A program made the translations under genes and the position numbers. A DNA stretch of 64,000 nt, from the NCBI RefSeq assembly GCF_029892565.1, contig NZ_JARXVH010000007.1, positions 62,001 through 126,000 of the forward strand, written 5' to 3'. Source of the stretch: Streptomyces pseudovenezuelae (GTDB lineage Bacteria > Actinomycetota > Actinomycetes > Streptomycetales > Streptomycetaceae). The notes beneath the pieces are model-generated. The model was not told the origin of the DNA. It did no database searches and was given only the letters and a program-made list of their open reading frames with translations. Positions 53,318 to 62,299 of the stretch are shown here, in pieces (position 1 is the first letter of the stretch; every line of letters begins with the position of its first letter).

Positions 53318-55783
53318 TCACAGCTGGCTCAGGATCGACGGATCCGTGATCTTCGCGTCGTCCGCCAGCAGCATCGCCTTGCTGAGGATCACCGCCAGCA
53401 TCCGGTCCCCCTCGTAGGGGAGGTAACCCGTCTGCGGGACGGCCGGGTTGGACTTGGGGACGATGCAGAGGTAGCGGCCGCTCGGGGTCATGAGGATGTT
53501 GCCCGAGCCCAGGTGGATCTTGTAGGTGTGGCGTTCGCCCTTCACGTGGAGGAAGCGGCCTTCCAGCGTGCAGCGGTTGGCTATCGCCAGACGCGGGACC
53601 AGGCGTTCCAGGAGGGCGCGGCGGGTCTGGGCGCTCTGGTTGAGGTCGCCGAAGCTGTACGACGACCAGTACTCGTGGAAGCGGCCGCCGGGGCCGCCGT
53701 CCTGCCAGGTCGGGTCGTTGCCGACGCTGGCCACGCCGACGAACAGGTCCACGTCGCGCAGGACTTCGGAGAGGACCAGGGGTGGGATGTCGGTGAGAGG
53801 GAGGGGGGCCATCGGGTCCTCGCCGTCCCGGAGCCACATCCTGTACTCGCCGCCGCAGCAGTGGGCCGAGTTCTGCGGGGCGGCCAGCGGGTAGAAGCGG
53901 ACCTGGTCGGTGCGCAGGCGGAGGAAGGAGCCGGACTCGGTGGTGTCGGCTCCGTACTCCTGGCCCTCGCCGCCTGTCCAGTACTCCGCCCGCAGGCCCC
54001 ACTGCGGCAGTTCGCGCGTCGCCGGTGGTGCCTCGTCGTCCACCATCAGGCGGAGCTTGTTGCGCCAACCCCGGATCGCGGCCAGGGAGTTGAACTGGTG
54101 CTGGCGCACGATGTGGGCCGCGAAGCGGTTCGAGTACGTGCCCGTCGCGCGCTCGGCGTCCGTCAGCAGGTACACCTCTCGGTGGGCCTGCTTGAACGGC
54201 TGGGTGATGGCGTGCCGCTCAAGCCAGTCGCGCCACGCGATCGTCTCGGCGGGGTCGTGGCCGACGGGGTGCCAGAGCGTGACCTCGGTGCCTTCGGTGA
54301 CGGGGGTGTCGGTGAGGGTGCGCAGTTCGCGGTCCGCGTAGCCGACCGTGTGTCCGTCGACCGTCCAGAGGAGGCGGCGGGCCAGGGTGCCCACCAAGGG
54401 GTGGTCGAGGTAGCGGGTGCGCCAGGTGTCGTACGACCACGTGCGGCGGGACAGGAACTGGCGGTCCAGGCGCTCGCTCTGCGCCGACAGCATCTTGTCG
54501 ATGTCCTTGGCCGCGGCCTTGAGGTCCTTGAGGGCTTCGGGGTGGTCGCGGCGGACGGCCGCCGGGACGCTCCTGACCTGCTTGCCGGTCGCCGACTGCC
54601 AGGTCAACACCGCCTTCGTGCCCTGGACTTCGAGGATCGCGGTCGCCTCGCCGAGGGGGTGGCCCGCGCGTCCGACCTCCGTCAAACCGTATGCCGGTAC
54701 GGCCAGTTCCTCGATCTCCTCGCGGCTCAGGCCGAGCGCGGCGGCTCGGGTCTCCAGGGCCGTGTCGAGGAGCTTGGCGGTGGCCTTGTACGTCACCCGG
54801 GCGGCGAGGCGGGCCAGTTCGGCGAGGGCCGCTTCGCTGTCGATGCGGGCCAGGGCGTTCACGCCGGCGTTGGCGACCTTCGGGTTGCGCGGGCCGAGGC
54901 CCGCGACCTTCTTGAGGGAGGTCTCCACGAGGGCGCCGAGGGCGCGGGCGGTGTCCGGGTGCGGTGGGAGGAGGGCGAGCAGCCAGGCCAGGCCGCGCAG
55001 CGCGTTGGCGTTGCAGGGGTCGTAGGCGCTGTTGACGTCCGGCTCGTACTGGCGGCGGTCGAGCGGGACGGTGCGCGGGCGGCCGACGAGGGCGAACCAG
55101 GACGGCACGGTCTCGCGGACGCGGTCGGCGCCGACGGCATCGATCACGGCGCGGGCCTGCTTGTCCCACTTGGCGGTGGGCTTGGCGGCGGTGGCGGTCG
55201 CCGCGTGCCGCAGCAGCGCCTCCCAGCCGCGCTCGCCGGCGTCCCGCAGGGCCTGCTCGGCCCACTCCTCGCCGACGTTGAGGGCGGGGTCGGTGAGCTT
55301 CTTCGCCAGGTCGACGACGGCGTTCGAGCGGTACGCCTCCACGGCCGAGCGGCGGACGACGGCGACGAGGGCCGGTGAGAGCGCGCGGCCCCGCGCCAAC
55401 TCGTGCTCGGCGAGGGACTCGAAACCGGAGGCGTGCCAGAAGGAGTGCACGCGGCTGAGGTCGTCCAGCGCACGTTGGCGCTCGGCGGCCAGCGGGTCGT
55501 CGTCGATGCCGTCGGAGAGGCGGAGCGTCAGGACGATGGCACCGCAGCGGGCGTCCAGTCCGTCGCCGAGGGCGGGGAAGCGGTCGGCCAGCGCGTGCAG
55601 CATCGCGCGGCGCCGCTCCACCGGCAGCGCGTGCAGCTCCTCGACGGCCTCGCTCCAGCCGGGGCGGCCGAAGTACCCCCGGCTGGAGGCCACCATCTTC
55701 ATGGTCTCGTCGGCCACCCGGCCCGCGTCGAACGCGGCGACCCGGTTGCGCAGCCGGTCCAGGTGCGAGCGGGCGGAGCGCAT
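53318..55783 (-). CDS. DUF4132 (MolR/YehI-like) protein
   Basis: 821 residues, no signal or TM. The second half has the recognisable DUF4132 region: L-T-W-Q-S-A-T-G-K, F-K-Q-A-H-R-E-V-Y-L-L-T, R-H-Q-F-N-S-L-A-A and an ending region with D-V-D-L-F-V-G-V-A-S-V-G-N-D-P. The N-terminal half is Ala/Leu-rich helical repeats that may bind partners. In E. coli, DUF4132 genes (yehI, molR) lie beside a MoxR ATPase; none is seen here. Its ATG overlaps the stop of the Gly-Gly protein gene (TGATG), so the two are one operon behind a DNA-damage promoter. Confidence 0.85.
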   Translation of the reverse strand: MRSARSHLDRLRNRVAAFDAGRVADETMKMVASSRGYFGRPGWSEAVEELHALPVERRRAMLHALADRFPALGDGLDARCGAIVLTLRLSDGIDDDPLAAERQRALDDLSRVHSFWHASGFESLAEHELARGRALSPALVAVVRRSAVEAYRSNAVVDLAKKLTDPALNVGEEWAEQALRDAGERGWEALLRHAATATAAKPTAKWDKQARAVIDAVGADRVRETVPSWFALVGRPRTVPLDRRQYEPDVNSAYDPCNANALRGLAWLLALLPPHPDTARALGALVETSLKKVAGLGPRNPKVANAGVNALARIDSEAALAELARLAARVTYKATAKLLDTALETRAAALGLSREEIEELAVPAYGLTEVGRAGHPLGEATAILEVQGTKAVLTWQSATGKQVRSVPAAVRRDHPEALKDLKAAAKDIDKMLSAQSERLDRQFLSRRTWSYDTWRTRYLDHPLVGTLARRLLWTVDGHTVGYADRELRTLTDTPVTEGTEVTLWHPVGHDPAETIAWRDWLERHAITQPFKQAHREVYLLTDAERATGTYSNRFAAHIVRQHQFNSLAAIRGWRNKLRLMVDDEAPPATRELPQWGLRAEYWTGGEGQEYGADTTESGSFLRLRTDQVRFYPLAAPQNSAHCCGGEYRMWLRDGEDPMAPLPLTDIPPLVLSEVLRDVDLFVGVASVGNDPTWQDGGPGGRFHEYWSSYSFGDLNQSAQTRRALLERLVPRLAIANRCTLEGRFLHVKGERHTYKIHLGSGNILMTPSGRYLCIVPKSNPAVPQTGYLPYEGDRMLAVILSKAMLLADDAKITDPSILSQL

Positions 55784-56175
55784 CAGCCACCCACCAGCGG
55801 TACGAGCTTCAGGAACGTCGCCTCGGTGCCGAGCGGCAACTCGATCTCCTCGGCCACCTCCGTCATCTGACGGTCCCCCACCAGCACCAGGAACCCGTTC
55901 CCGGCGAACGCCTTCAGCGCCAGCGCCGTCTGTGCCTCGGGGTCTATCCGGCGGGGCGTGCGCAGCGCGTACCCGTTCAGCACGCGCTCCGCGTCCTCGG
56001 GCTGCACCAGTCCCTGGAACACCCGGGGCGTGCGCGCGTTGTACTCGGCGACCTCCTGGAACACCCGGCGCCTGATCAACTCACCCACGGTGAGCCGCTC
56101 CTCGGCGACCTCCAGCTCCCAGCCCGCGCCCCGCTCCCCCGCAGTCGTCTCGTCGACGAACGTCACGATTGCCAT
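55783..56175 (-). CDS. Ubiquitin/ThiS-like beta-grasp protein ending in Gly-Gly
   Basis: 130 residues. The first strand (A-I-V-T-F-V-D), a second strand with helix (W-E-L-E-V-A-E-E-R-L-T-V-G-E-L-I) and late G-F-L-V-L-V-G-D-R-Q-M and E-I-E-L-P-L-G-T-E-A-T-F-L-K-L follow the beta-grasp order; the chain stops exactly with P-L-V-G-G. ThiS, MoaD and ubiquitin-like modifiers end in the same di-glycine. An insertion of about 45 residues separates the halves. It is leaderless (TACTGT 7 nt before ATG). No E1 or JAMM gene nearby; the fold is inferred, not proven. Confidence 0.7.
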   Translation of the reverse strand: MAIVTFVDETTAGERGAGWELEVAEERLTVGELIRRRVFQEVAEYNARTPRVFQGLVQPEDAERVLNGYALRTPRRIDPEAQTALALKAFAGNGFLVLVGDRQMTEVAEEIELPLGTEATFLKLVPLVGG

Positions 56176-56182
56176 GCCGCCG

Positions 56183-56205
56183 ACAGTAGAGGCCGCCACT
56201 GACAA
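56183..56205 (-). promoter_or_regulatory. PafBC/RecA-NDp-type promoter of the Gly-Gly/DUF4132 operon
   Basis: On the minus strand TTGTCAGTG (56205-56197), N8, TACTGT (56188-56183), then 7 nt to the ATG at 56175. Exact match to the DNA-damage consensus TTGTCRGTG-N8-TANNNT. Confidence 0.75.
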
Positions 56206-56243
56206 TCACGGGTTCCGGCCGATCTTCCGCCTAACCTGATGCC

Positions 56244-56654
56244 ATGTCAGATGACCAGTCGTACGAGCTGCTCGGATTCGACAACGCGCTGCTGCCCGTC
56301 GGTGACCTCGCCGAGGCCGTGCGCTTCTACGAGAGCGCCGGGTTCACCGTGGCGTTCCGCTTCGACGAGGCCGGGATCGCCCTGCTGAAGGTCGGCGCCG
56401 AGACGCCCGGGATCCTGCTGCGGCAGGAGGAGGCGCTGGGCCACCGGCCGCCGTCGTGGCCCGCGTCCCGTCTGTGGATCGAGGTGGCGGACGCCCGGAC
56501 GGCCGCCCGCTCCCTGCGCTCGGCGGGGGTCCCGCTGCTCGACGAACCCTTCTCCGTCGCCACCGGCTGGACCGTCGAGGCCGCCGATCCGTGGGGCAAC
56601 GTCATCGGGTTCACGGACTACACCAAGCGCCCGGAGCTGGGCCGCAGTCGGTGA
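56244..56654 (+). CDS. VOC/glyoxalase-fold protein
   Basis: 136 residues with two beta-alpha-beta-beta-beta units: L-P-V-G-D-L-A-E-A-V-R-F-Y-E-S-A-G-F in the first, and W-I-E-V-A-D-A-R-T-A, D-P-W-G-N-V-I-G-F-T-D-Y in the second. D-P-x-G-N is the family signature. Could be a dioxygenase-like or resistance-type VOC protein; metal ligands and substrate are unclear. Divergent from the Gly-Gly protein, with about 70 nt between the starts. Confidence 0.85.
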   Translation: MSDDQSYELLGFDNALLPVGDLAEAVRFYESAGFTVAFRFDEAGIALLKVGAETPGILLRQEEALGHRPPSWPASRLWIEVADARTAARSLRSAGVPLLDEPFSVATGWTVEAADPWGNVIGFTDYTKRPELGRSR

Positions 56655-56711
56655 GCCGGGGGCCGCGGGCGGTGGCCGGGGCCCGGTCGGGCACCCCGTA
56701 GGCTCCTGTCC

Positions 56712-57521
56712 GTGTCCGCGACGAACGACAGCGCCCCGCACAGCGACAGCGTGCCCAGCAAGTCCGAACAGACCCGCGCGCTGATCCTGGAGACGGCCAT
56801 GCGGCTCTTCCAGGAGCACGGCTACGACAAGACGACGATGCGGGCGATCGCCAAGGAGGCGGGCGTCTCCGTCGGCAACGCGTACTACTACTTCGCCGGC
56901 AAGGAGCACCTGATCCAGGGCTTCTACGACCGGATCGCCGCCGAGCACCAGGTGGCGGTCCGCGAGGTCCTGGACCGGGAGACGGACCTGGAGGCGCGGC
57001 TCGCGGGCGTGCTGAAGGTGTGGCTGGACATCGCGGCGCCGTACCACGAGTTCGCGGTGCAGTTCTTCAAGAACGCGGCAGACCCGGACAGCCCGCTCAG
57101 CCCGTTCTCCCCGGAGAGCGAGCACGCGCGCGTGGAGGCCATCAGCGTCCACAAAGAGGTGCTGGCCGGCGCGAAGACCAAGGTGGCACCCGAACTGCGG
57201 GACGTGCTCCCTGAGTTGATGTGGCTCTCCCAGATGGGGCTCGTGCTGTATTGGGTGTTCGACCGGACCGAAGGGCGTGAGCGGAGTTACCGGCTCGCCG
57301 AGCGCGGAGCCAAGCTCACCGCGCGCGGGGTCTCACTCGCCCGCTTCCGGGTGCTGCGGCCGCTCGTCCTGGAGGTGCACGAGCTGTTCACGGACTTCCT
57401 GCCGGGGATGACCCACGCGCTGCCCGACCCGGCGAGGAAGCTGTCCGACCCGGCGAAGAAGAAGCGGGGGGCGCCCGCCGACGAGCCCGACGACGGGCCT
57501 GACGACGACGGGCGCCCCTGA
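56712..57521 (+). CDS. TetR-family transcriptional regulator
   Basis: 269 residues. HTH at about 18-65 (R-A-L-I-L-E-T-A-M-R-L-F-Q-E-H-G-Y, T-M-R-A-I-A-K-E-A-G-V-S-V-G-N-A-Y-Y-Y-F). TAGGCT (56699-56704) lies 7 nt before the GTG, a leaderless arrangement. The C-terminal 25 residues are Asp/Pro-rich. It is convergent with the MMPL transporter gene (4 nt apart), which it may control. Confidence 0.9.
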   Translation: MSATNDSAPHSDSVPSKSEQTRALILETAMRLFQEHGYDKTTMRAIAKEAGVSVGNAYYYFAGKEHLIQGFYDRIAAEHQVAVREVLDRETDLEARLAGVLKVWLDIAAPYHEFAVQFFKNAADPDSPLSPFSPESEHARVEAISVHKEVLAGAKTKVAPELRDVLPELMWLSQMGLVLYWVFDRTEGRERSYRLAERGAKLTARGVSLARFRVLRPLVLEVHELFTDFLPGMTHALPDPARKLSDPAKKKRGAPADEPDDGPDDDGRP

Positions 57522-57525
57522 CCGC

Positions 57526-59961
57526 TCAGTTGACGGCGTCCACCTCGTCCTCCGCCAGCTCGACGTCGTAGACCAATGGCCCGTCCGCCACCATCACATG
57601 GCCGGCCCGCGAGCCGTGCAGTGCGGACGTGACGGCCAGCAGATAGGCGCCGGGGCCGGGCACCGACACGATGTACGAGCCGTCGGCCAGGGTCGTCACG
57701 CGGTCCAGCTGGCGTCCGCCCTTGGACAGGACCGTGACCGCCGCGCCCTCCACCGCGTCACCGTCCGGGCTGCGGACGAAGCCGTGGACCGCGGAGGCGG
57801 GACCGTCGGCCGCCGGTGCGGGCGCGTCGGCCCGCTCGCCCGCCTCGGCCTCCTCCTTGGGCTCGACCGCGAGATGCGGCAGCCGCTTCTCCAGCCACTC
57901 CGGCAGCCACCAGTTGGAGTTGCCGAGCAGGTGCATCGCGGCCGGCACCAGCGCCGTACGCAGGATGAAGGCGTCCAGCGCCACCGCGGCGGCTAGTCCC
58001 ACGCCCGCCATCGCCGCGCCCGAGTCGCCGCTGAGCACGAACGCCATGAAGACGCAGACCATGATCAGGGCGGCGGAGTTGATGACCCGGCCGGTCTCGG
58101 CGAGGCCCACGCGCACCGCGCGCGCGTTGTCCCTGGTGTGCACCCACTCCTCGTGCATGCGGCTGACCAGGAACACCTGGTAGTCCATGGAGAGGCCGAA
58201 CAGCAGCGACAGCATGATGACCGGCAGGAAGGCGTTGATGGGGCCCTCCTTACCGAGGCCGAGCAGTTCCAGGCCCCAGCCCCACTGGAAGATCGCCACC
58301 AGAACGCCGAAGGAGGCAGCCGCGGCGATCAGGTTCATCAGGGCGGCCGTCAACGGGACCACCAAGGACCGGAAGGCGACCAGCAGGAGCAGGAAGCCCA
58401 GGCCGATGATGGTCGCGATGAACAGCGGGAGCCGCTCGCCGGTCACCGTCGCGAAGTCCTTCGACACCGCCGTCACACCGCCCACGTGCGCGGTGACGTC
58501 GGCCTGCGGGATCACGTCGTTCCGCAGGGTGTCGATCAGGTCGTCCGTCTCCTTGGACTGCGGTGACGTGGTCGGCACGACCTGGATCACCGTCACACCC
58601 TGCGCGGGCGGCAGCGCGACCACCTTGGCGACCCCGTCGGCGCCCTGGATGCCCTTGACCAGGGCGGTGGTGTCGCCGCCGTCCGTGACCACCTGGAGCG
58701 GCCCGTTGAAGCCGGGCCCGAAGCCCTCGGCGAGCAGGTCGTACGCCTTCCTGGTGGTCGACGCGGAGTCGTCGTTGCCCTGGTCGGTGGCGCCAAGTCG
58801 CAGCGACAGCACGGGCAGGGCGAGTACGGCCATGACGGCAAGGGCGAGCACGGCGATCCGGCGGGGGCGCTTCTGCACGTTCATCGACCAGCGCGCCGAG
58901 AGGTTGCTCGACGACTCGGTCTCGGGGCCCTCGGCCGCGAGCCGGCGCCGCTGGCGGCGGCTGAGCACGCGCGGTCCGAGCAGGCCGAGCAGGGCCGGCA
59001 GGAGGGTCGTCGCGGCCAGCACGCTCAGCACCACCGTCAGGGAGGTGCCGACGACCACGCCGTCCAGGAAACGCAGCCGCGTCACGAGCATGCCGGCGAG
59101 CGCGATGCAGACCGTGCCGCCCGCGAACAGCACCGCCCGGCCGGAGGTGTTGAGCGCGGTGACCGCGGCCTCCTCCGGGTCCATGCCCTTCTGGATGCCG
59201 CGCCGGTGCCGCGTCACGATGAACAGCGCGTAGTCGATGCCGACGCCGAGGCCGATCAGGGAGGCGAGCAGCGGGGCGATGTCGGGGATGTCGGTGGTGT
59301 GGCTGAGGAGTTGAGTGGAGAACAGGCCCATGCCGACGCCGAAGATGGCGATCGCGATCGGCAGCAGCATCGCGAAGAACGACCCGAAGGCCAGGAACAG
59401 CACGGCAGCCGCGGCGACGATGCCGACCATCTCCGACAGGCCCTGCGGCGGCTCCTGGACGCGCTGGATGGCCTGGCCGCCCAACTCGACCTCAAGGCCG
59501 CCGCGTTCGGCGCCCTGCGCGGTGTCCATGACGTCCTGGACGAGTTCCTTGGGCACCTCGTTGGCGGGCTTGGCGAAGGTCAGCTGGGCGTACGCGATCT
59601 TTCCGTCGCCGCTGACCTGGGCCGCGCCCTGCGCGCCGGCGAAGGGGCTGGTGACCGCGCCGACGCCCGGCATCTTAGCGATCTTGTCGAGGGCGGGCTG
59701 GATACGGGACTCGACCGCCGGGTCCTTGGCCGAGCCCTGGTCGACCTTCCACACCACCGTGTCGGTGTCCCCGGAGGTGTTCGGGAAGGCCTTCTCCATC
59801 AGGTCGTACGCGCTCTTTGAGTCCGTGTCGGGGAGGGAGAAGACGTTCGCGTAGTTCGTGCCCGCCGTCGAGGCCGAGAAGCCCAGGCCGAACAGTGCCC
59901 CCACCCACAGCAACAGGACCACCAGCCGGTGCCGATAGCACCACCGTGCCAATGCCGCCAC
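57526..59961 (-). CDS. MMPL-family RND transporter with C-terminal CarboxypepD_reg-like domain
   Basis: 811 residues, 12 TM segments in two MMPL repeats. G-L-G-V-G-I-D-Y-A-L-F in the first and G-L-S-M-D-Y-Q-V-F-L in the second are the proton-relay TM4/TM10 motifs. The last 75 residues add a beta-sandwich of the carboxypeptidase-regulatory type (V-H-G-F-V-R, D-G-S-Y, P-G-P-G-A-Y-L-L), unusual for this family and placed in the cytoplasm by topology. AAGGAG sits 8 nt before the GTG at 59959-59961; the longer frame to 59970 would overlap the RBS. Exports lipids or lipophilic metabolites in relatives. Confidence 0.88.
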   Translation of the reverse strand: MAALARWCYRHRLVVLLLWVGALFGLGFSASTAGTNYANVFSLPDTDSKSAYDLMEKAFPNTSGDTDTVVWKVDQGSAKDPAVESRIQPALDKIAKMPGVGAVTSPFAGAQGAAQVSGDGKIAYAQLTFAKPANEVPKELVQDVMDTAQGAERGGLEVELGGQAIQRVQEPPQGLSEMVGIVAAAAVLFLAFGSFFAMLLPIAIAIFGVGMGLFSTQLLSHTTDIPDIAPLLASLIGLGVGIDYALFIVTRHRRGIQKGMDPEEAAVTALNTSGRAVLFAGGTVCIALAGMLVTRLRFLDGVVVGTSLTVVLSVLAATTLLPALLGLLGPRVLSRRQRRRLAAEGPETESSSNLSARWSMNVQKRPRRIAVLALAVMAVLALPVLSLRLGATDQGNDDSASTTRKAYDLLAEGFGPGFNGPLQVVTDGGDTTALVKGIQGADGVAKVVALPPAQGVTVIQVVPTTSPQSKETDDLIDTLRNDVIPQADVTAHVGGVTAVSKDFATVTGERLPLFIATIIGLGFLLLLVAFRSLVVPLTAALMNLIAAAASFGVLVAIFQWGWGLELLGLGKEGPINAFLPVIMLSLLFGLSMDYQVFLVSRMHEEWVHTRDNARAVRVGLAETGRVINSAALIMVCVFMAFVLSGDSGAAMAGVGLAAAVALDAFILRTALVPAAMHLLGNSNWWLPEWLEKRLPHLAVEPKEEAEAGERADAPAPAADGPASAVHGFVRSPDGDAVEGAAVTVLSKGGRQLDRVTTLADGSYIVSVPGPGAYLLAVTSALHGSRAGHVMVADGPLVYDVELAEDEVDAVN

Positions 59962-59976
59962 TGTCAACACTCCTTA

Positions 59977-59996
59977 GTCGATCGGTCGGTTGGTCC
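59977..59996. promoter_or_regulatory. Possible TetR-type operator before the MMPL gene
   Basis: GTCGATCGGTCGGTTGGTCC contains repeated CGRTCGGT-type half-sites as found in TetR operators upstream of MMPL genes. The symmetry is imperfect. Confidence 0.3.
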
Positions 59997-60091
59997 CCCA
60001 GGTCCTGGACAACAGGATTGGCGCCGCCACGCGTGCGTGCACACGGCGCGCCCATGACTCTCAAGGAACTCCAAAGACCGATCCGGTCCCG

Positions 60092-60114
60092 TTGTCAGTG
60101 GCCCGGCCGATACT
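60092..60114 (+). promoter_or_regulatory. PafBC/RecA-NDp-like promoter of the response regulator
   Basis: TTGTCAGTG (60092-60100), N8, GATACT (60109-60114), 6 nt, ATG 60121. The -35-like part is exact; the -10 box has G instead of T at its first position. Confidence 0.5.
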
Positions 60115-60120
60115 GGTGAC

Positions 60121-60810
60121 ATGACGACGGCTCCAGGCACCGTGCTGGTGGTGGAGGACGAGCCGAGCATCGCGGACGTCCTCGCCATCGCCCTGCGCTA
60201 CCACCGGTTCGAGGTGATGATCGCGGGCACCGTCCGCGAGGCGCTCGCGCTCGTCGAGCGCACCCGCCCCGACGCGGCACTGCTCGACGTCATGCTCCCG
60301 GACGGCGACGGCCGGGCGCTGGGGCGTGAACTGCGCGCGAAGCGGCCGGAGCTGGCGGTGGTCTTCCTCACCGCGCGGGACGCGCCCGCCGAGATCGTCG
60401 GCGCCCTCGGCTTCGGCGACGACTACATCACCAAGCCGTTCAACATCGACGAGGTCGTCGCCCGGATCACCGCCGTCCTGCGGCGCACCCGCCGGGCCGA
60501 CGTGCTGCCCCAGCGGCCGCCGCTGACCTACGGCGACCTGGAGCTGGACGAGACGACGTACAGCGTCCACCGCGCGGGCCGCACGGTCGAGCTGACCCCC
60601 ACCGAGTACGCCCTGCTGCGCTTCCTGGTGCGCAACGGCGGCCGGATCGTGTCGAAGGAGCAACTGCTGCGCCACGTCTGGCAGTACGAGCACACCCCGC
60701 CCGAGTCGACCGTCGTCGAGACCTACATCAGCTATCTGCGGCGCAAGCTGGACACCCTCGGAGCGCCGGTGATCACCACGCGGCGTGGTGTCGGATACGG
60801 GCTTGCATGA
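60121..60810 (+). CDS. OmpR/PhoB-family response regulator
   Basis: 229 residues. Receiver domain with acidic pocket V-V-E-D-E-P at 10-15, phosphorylated Asp56 in L-L-D-V-M-L, Thr in F-L-T-A-R and Lys in I-T-K-P-F. The C-terminal winged helix has E-L-T-P-T-E-Y-A-L-L and T-R-R-G-V-G-Y. The gene overlaps the next histidine kinase by ATGA. No RBS; probably leaderless. Confidence 0.95.
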   Translation: MTTAPGTVLVVEDEPSIADVLAIALRYHRFEVMIAGTVREALALVERTRPDAALLDVMLPDGDGRALGRELRAKRPELAVVFLTARDAPAEIVGALGFGDDYITKPFNIDEVVARITAVLRRTRRADVLPQRPPLTYGDLELDETTYSVHRAGRTVELTPTEYALLRFLVRNGGRIVSKEQLLRHVWQYEHTPPESTVVETYISYLRRKLDTLGAPVITTRRGVGYGLA

Positions 60811-62288
60811 AGGTCTTCCATCCGTTCCGCCATCCGCTGCGCCACTCGTTCTGCAATCGGGGCCTCCACTCGCTGCGCGCCAAGCTGACGCTGGCCAACG
60901 TGGCGCTGCTGGCCCTCGGCATCGTGGCGACCACCGCCGTCAGCCTCATGGGGATGCGGTACTACCTGCTCGACCAGGTCGACACCGAGCTGATCAAGAT
61001 GCGCGACTCGCTGGGCAGTTCGGAGCTCACGATACGGAAGGTCGACTCGCTGGGCGCCCTGAGCTTCGTCAAGGACAAGCTCGTCCCGGAGGCCACGGAC
61101 AAGGACCGGTCGGCACCGGACTCGATCTACACGGCCGTCGACGACCGGGGCAGGGCCGTCGGCATCCTCGACGTGCCGCTGACCGAGGCGCAGATCGGCC
61201 TGGCCCGCGCGGCCGGCGACGCCCCGGCGCTCGCCCAGGACACCGGCCCGCACGACGTGACGGTGAACGGTGCCTCGTACCGGGTCACCGCCGTCCGCCT
61301 GTCCGACGGCACGTACATCCTGATGGCCGCCTCGACCGAGGCCCTGCACATGGGTATGAGCAAGGCCCTGCGGCTCGACTTCGCCGTCGGCGGCCTGCTG
61401 TTGGTCCTGCTCGCCTGTCTGACCATGATGAGCGTCAGCCGTCGGATGCGGCCGCTGGAGGACATGGTGGAGACGTCGTCGGCGATCGCCGAGGGCGACC
61501 TGACCCGGCGCGTGCCCTCCAGCCACCATCCGACGCAGGAGGTCGAGCAGTTGCGCCTCGCCCTCAACTCGATGCTCCACCAGGTCGAGTCGGCGTACCG
61601 CACGCGCGAGCGCAGCGCGGCCCAGCTGCGCCGCTTCGTCGGCGACGCCTCGCACGAGCTGCGCACCCCGCTGTCCGCGATCCGCGGCTACCTCCAGCTG
61701 TACGACAAGGGCATGCTCAGCGACCCGGCGGAGCGCCGGCGGGCCTGGGACCGGGTGCTGGCGGAGACGGACCGCATGGGCCGCCTGGTGGACGAACTGC
61801 TCACGCTGGCCCGCCTGGACCAGGAGCCGCAGCTGCTCCTGCGCAACGTCGACCTGAGCCGGCTGGTGCGGGACGCGGCCGAGGACCTGCGGGTGCAGCA
61901 GCCGGAGCGGCCGATATCCGTCGGCGCCGACGGCGCGCTGCTGGTGCGGGCCGACGAGTCGGGCCTGAGAAAGGTACTCGGCAACCTGATGGGCAACGTC
62001 CGCACGCACACGCCCGAGGACGTGCCGGTGCGGCTCGGCCTCGAGCGGGAGGACGGGGTCGTACGGCTGTGTGTCGAGGACAAGGGGCCGGGGCTGTGCG
62101 AGGAGGACGCGGCGCGCGTCTTCGACCGTTTCTTCCGGGCCGGCGGGGGCGCGGGCAGCGGTCTCGGCCTCGCGATCGTGCAGGGCGTCGTCCTGGCACA
62201 CGGCGGCGAGGTGGCGGTCCGCACGGCACCGGGCGAGGGCCTGACGGTGACGGTCACGCTGCCGGCCCGGACGGCCCTGGAGGCGTAG
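60807..62288 (+). CDS. Sensor histidine kinase
   Basis: 493 residues. TM1 about 24-50, extracytoplasmic sensor about 51-188 (no Cys, no PAS motif), TM2 about 190-210, HAMP 211-264, HisKA with His283 in D-A-S-H-E-L-R-T-P, N-box N-L-M-G-N-V-R-T-H, and G1/G2 boxes D-K-G-P-G-L and G-S-G-L-G-L. Cognate of the preceding regulator. Stimulus unknown. Confidence 0.95.
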   Translation: MKVFHPFRHPLRHSFCNRGLHSLRAKLTLANVALLALGIVATTAVSLMGMRYYLLDQVDTELIKMRDSLGSSELTIRKVDSLGALSFVKDKLVPEATDKDRSAPDSIYTAVDDRGRAVGILDVPLTEAQIGLARAAGDAPALAQDTGPHDVTVNGASYRVTAVRLSDGTYILMAASTEALHMGMSKALRLDFAVGGLLLVLLACLTMMSVSRRMRPLEDMVETSSAIAEGDLTRRVPSSHHPTQEVEQLRLALNSMLHQVESAYRTRERSAAQLRRFVGDASHELRTPLSAIRGYLQLYDKGMLSDPAERRRAWDRVLAETDRMGRLVDELLTLARLDQEPQLLLRNVDLSRLVRDAAEDLRVQQPERPISVGADGALLVRADESGLRKVLGNLMGNVRTHTPEDVPVRLGLEREDGVVRLCVEDKGPGLCEEDAARVFDRFFRAGGGAGSGLGLAIVQGVVLAHGGEVAVRTAPGEGLTVTVTLPARTALEA

Positions 62289-62299
62289 GCCTCACGAGT

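Noticed and set aside
53318..56175. Defence-island interpretation of the DUF4132 operon
   Set aside because: No nuclease, NTPase partner, integrase or other defence gene nearby; surrounding genes are core-like.
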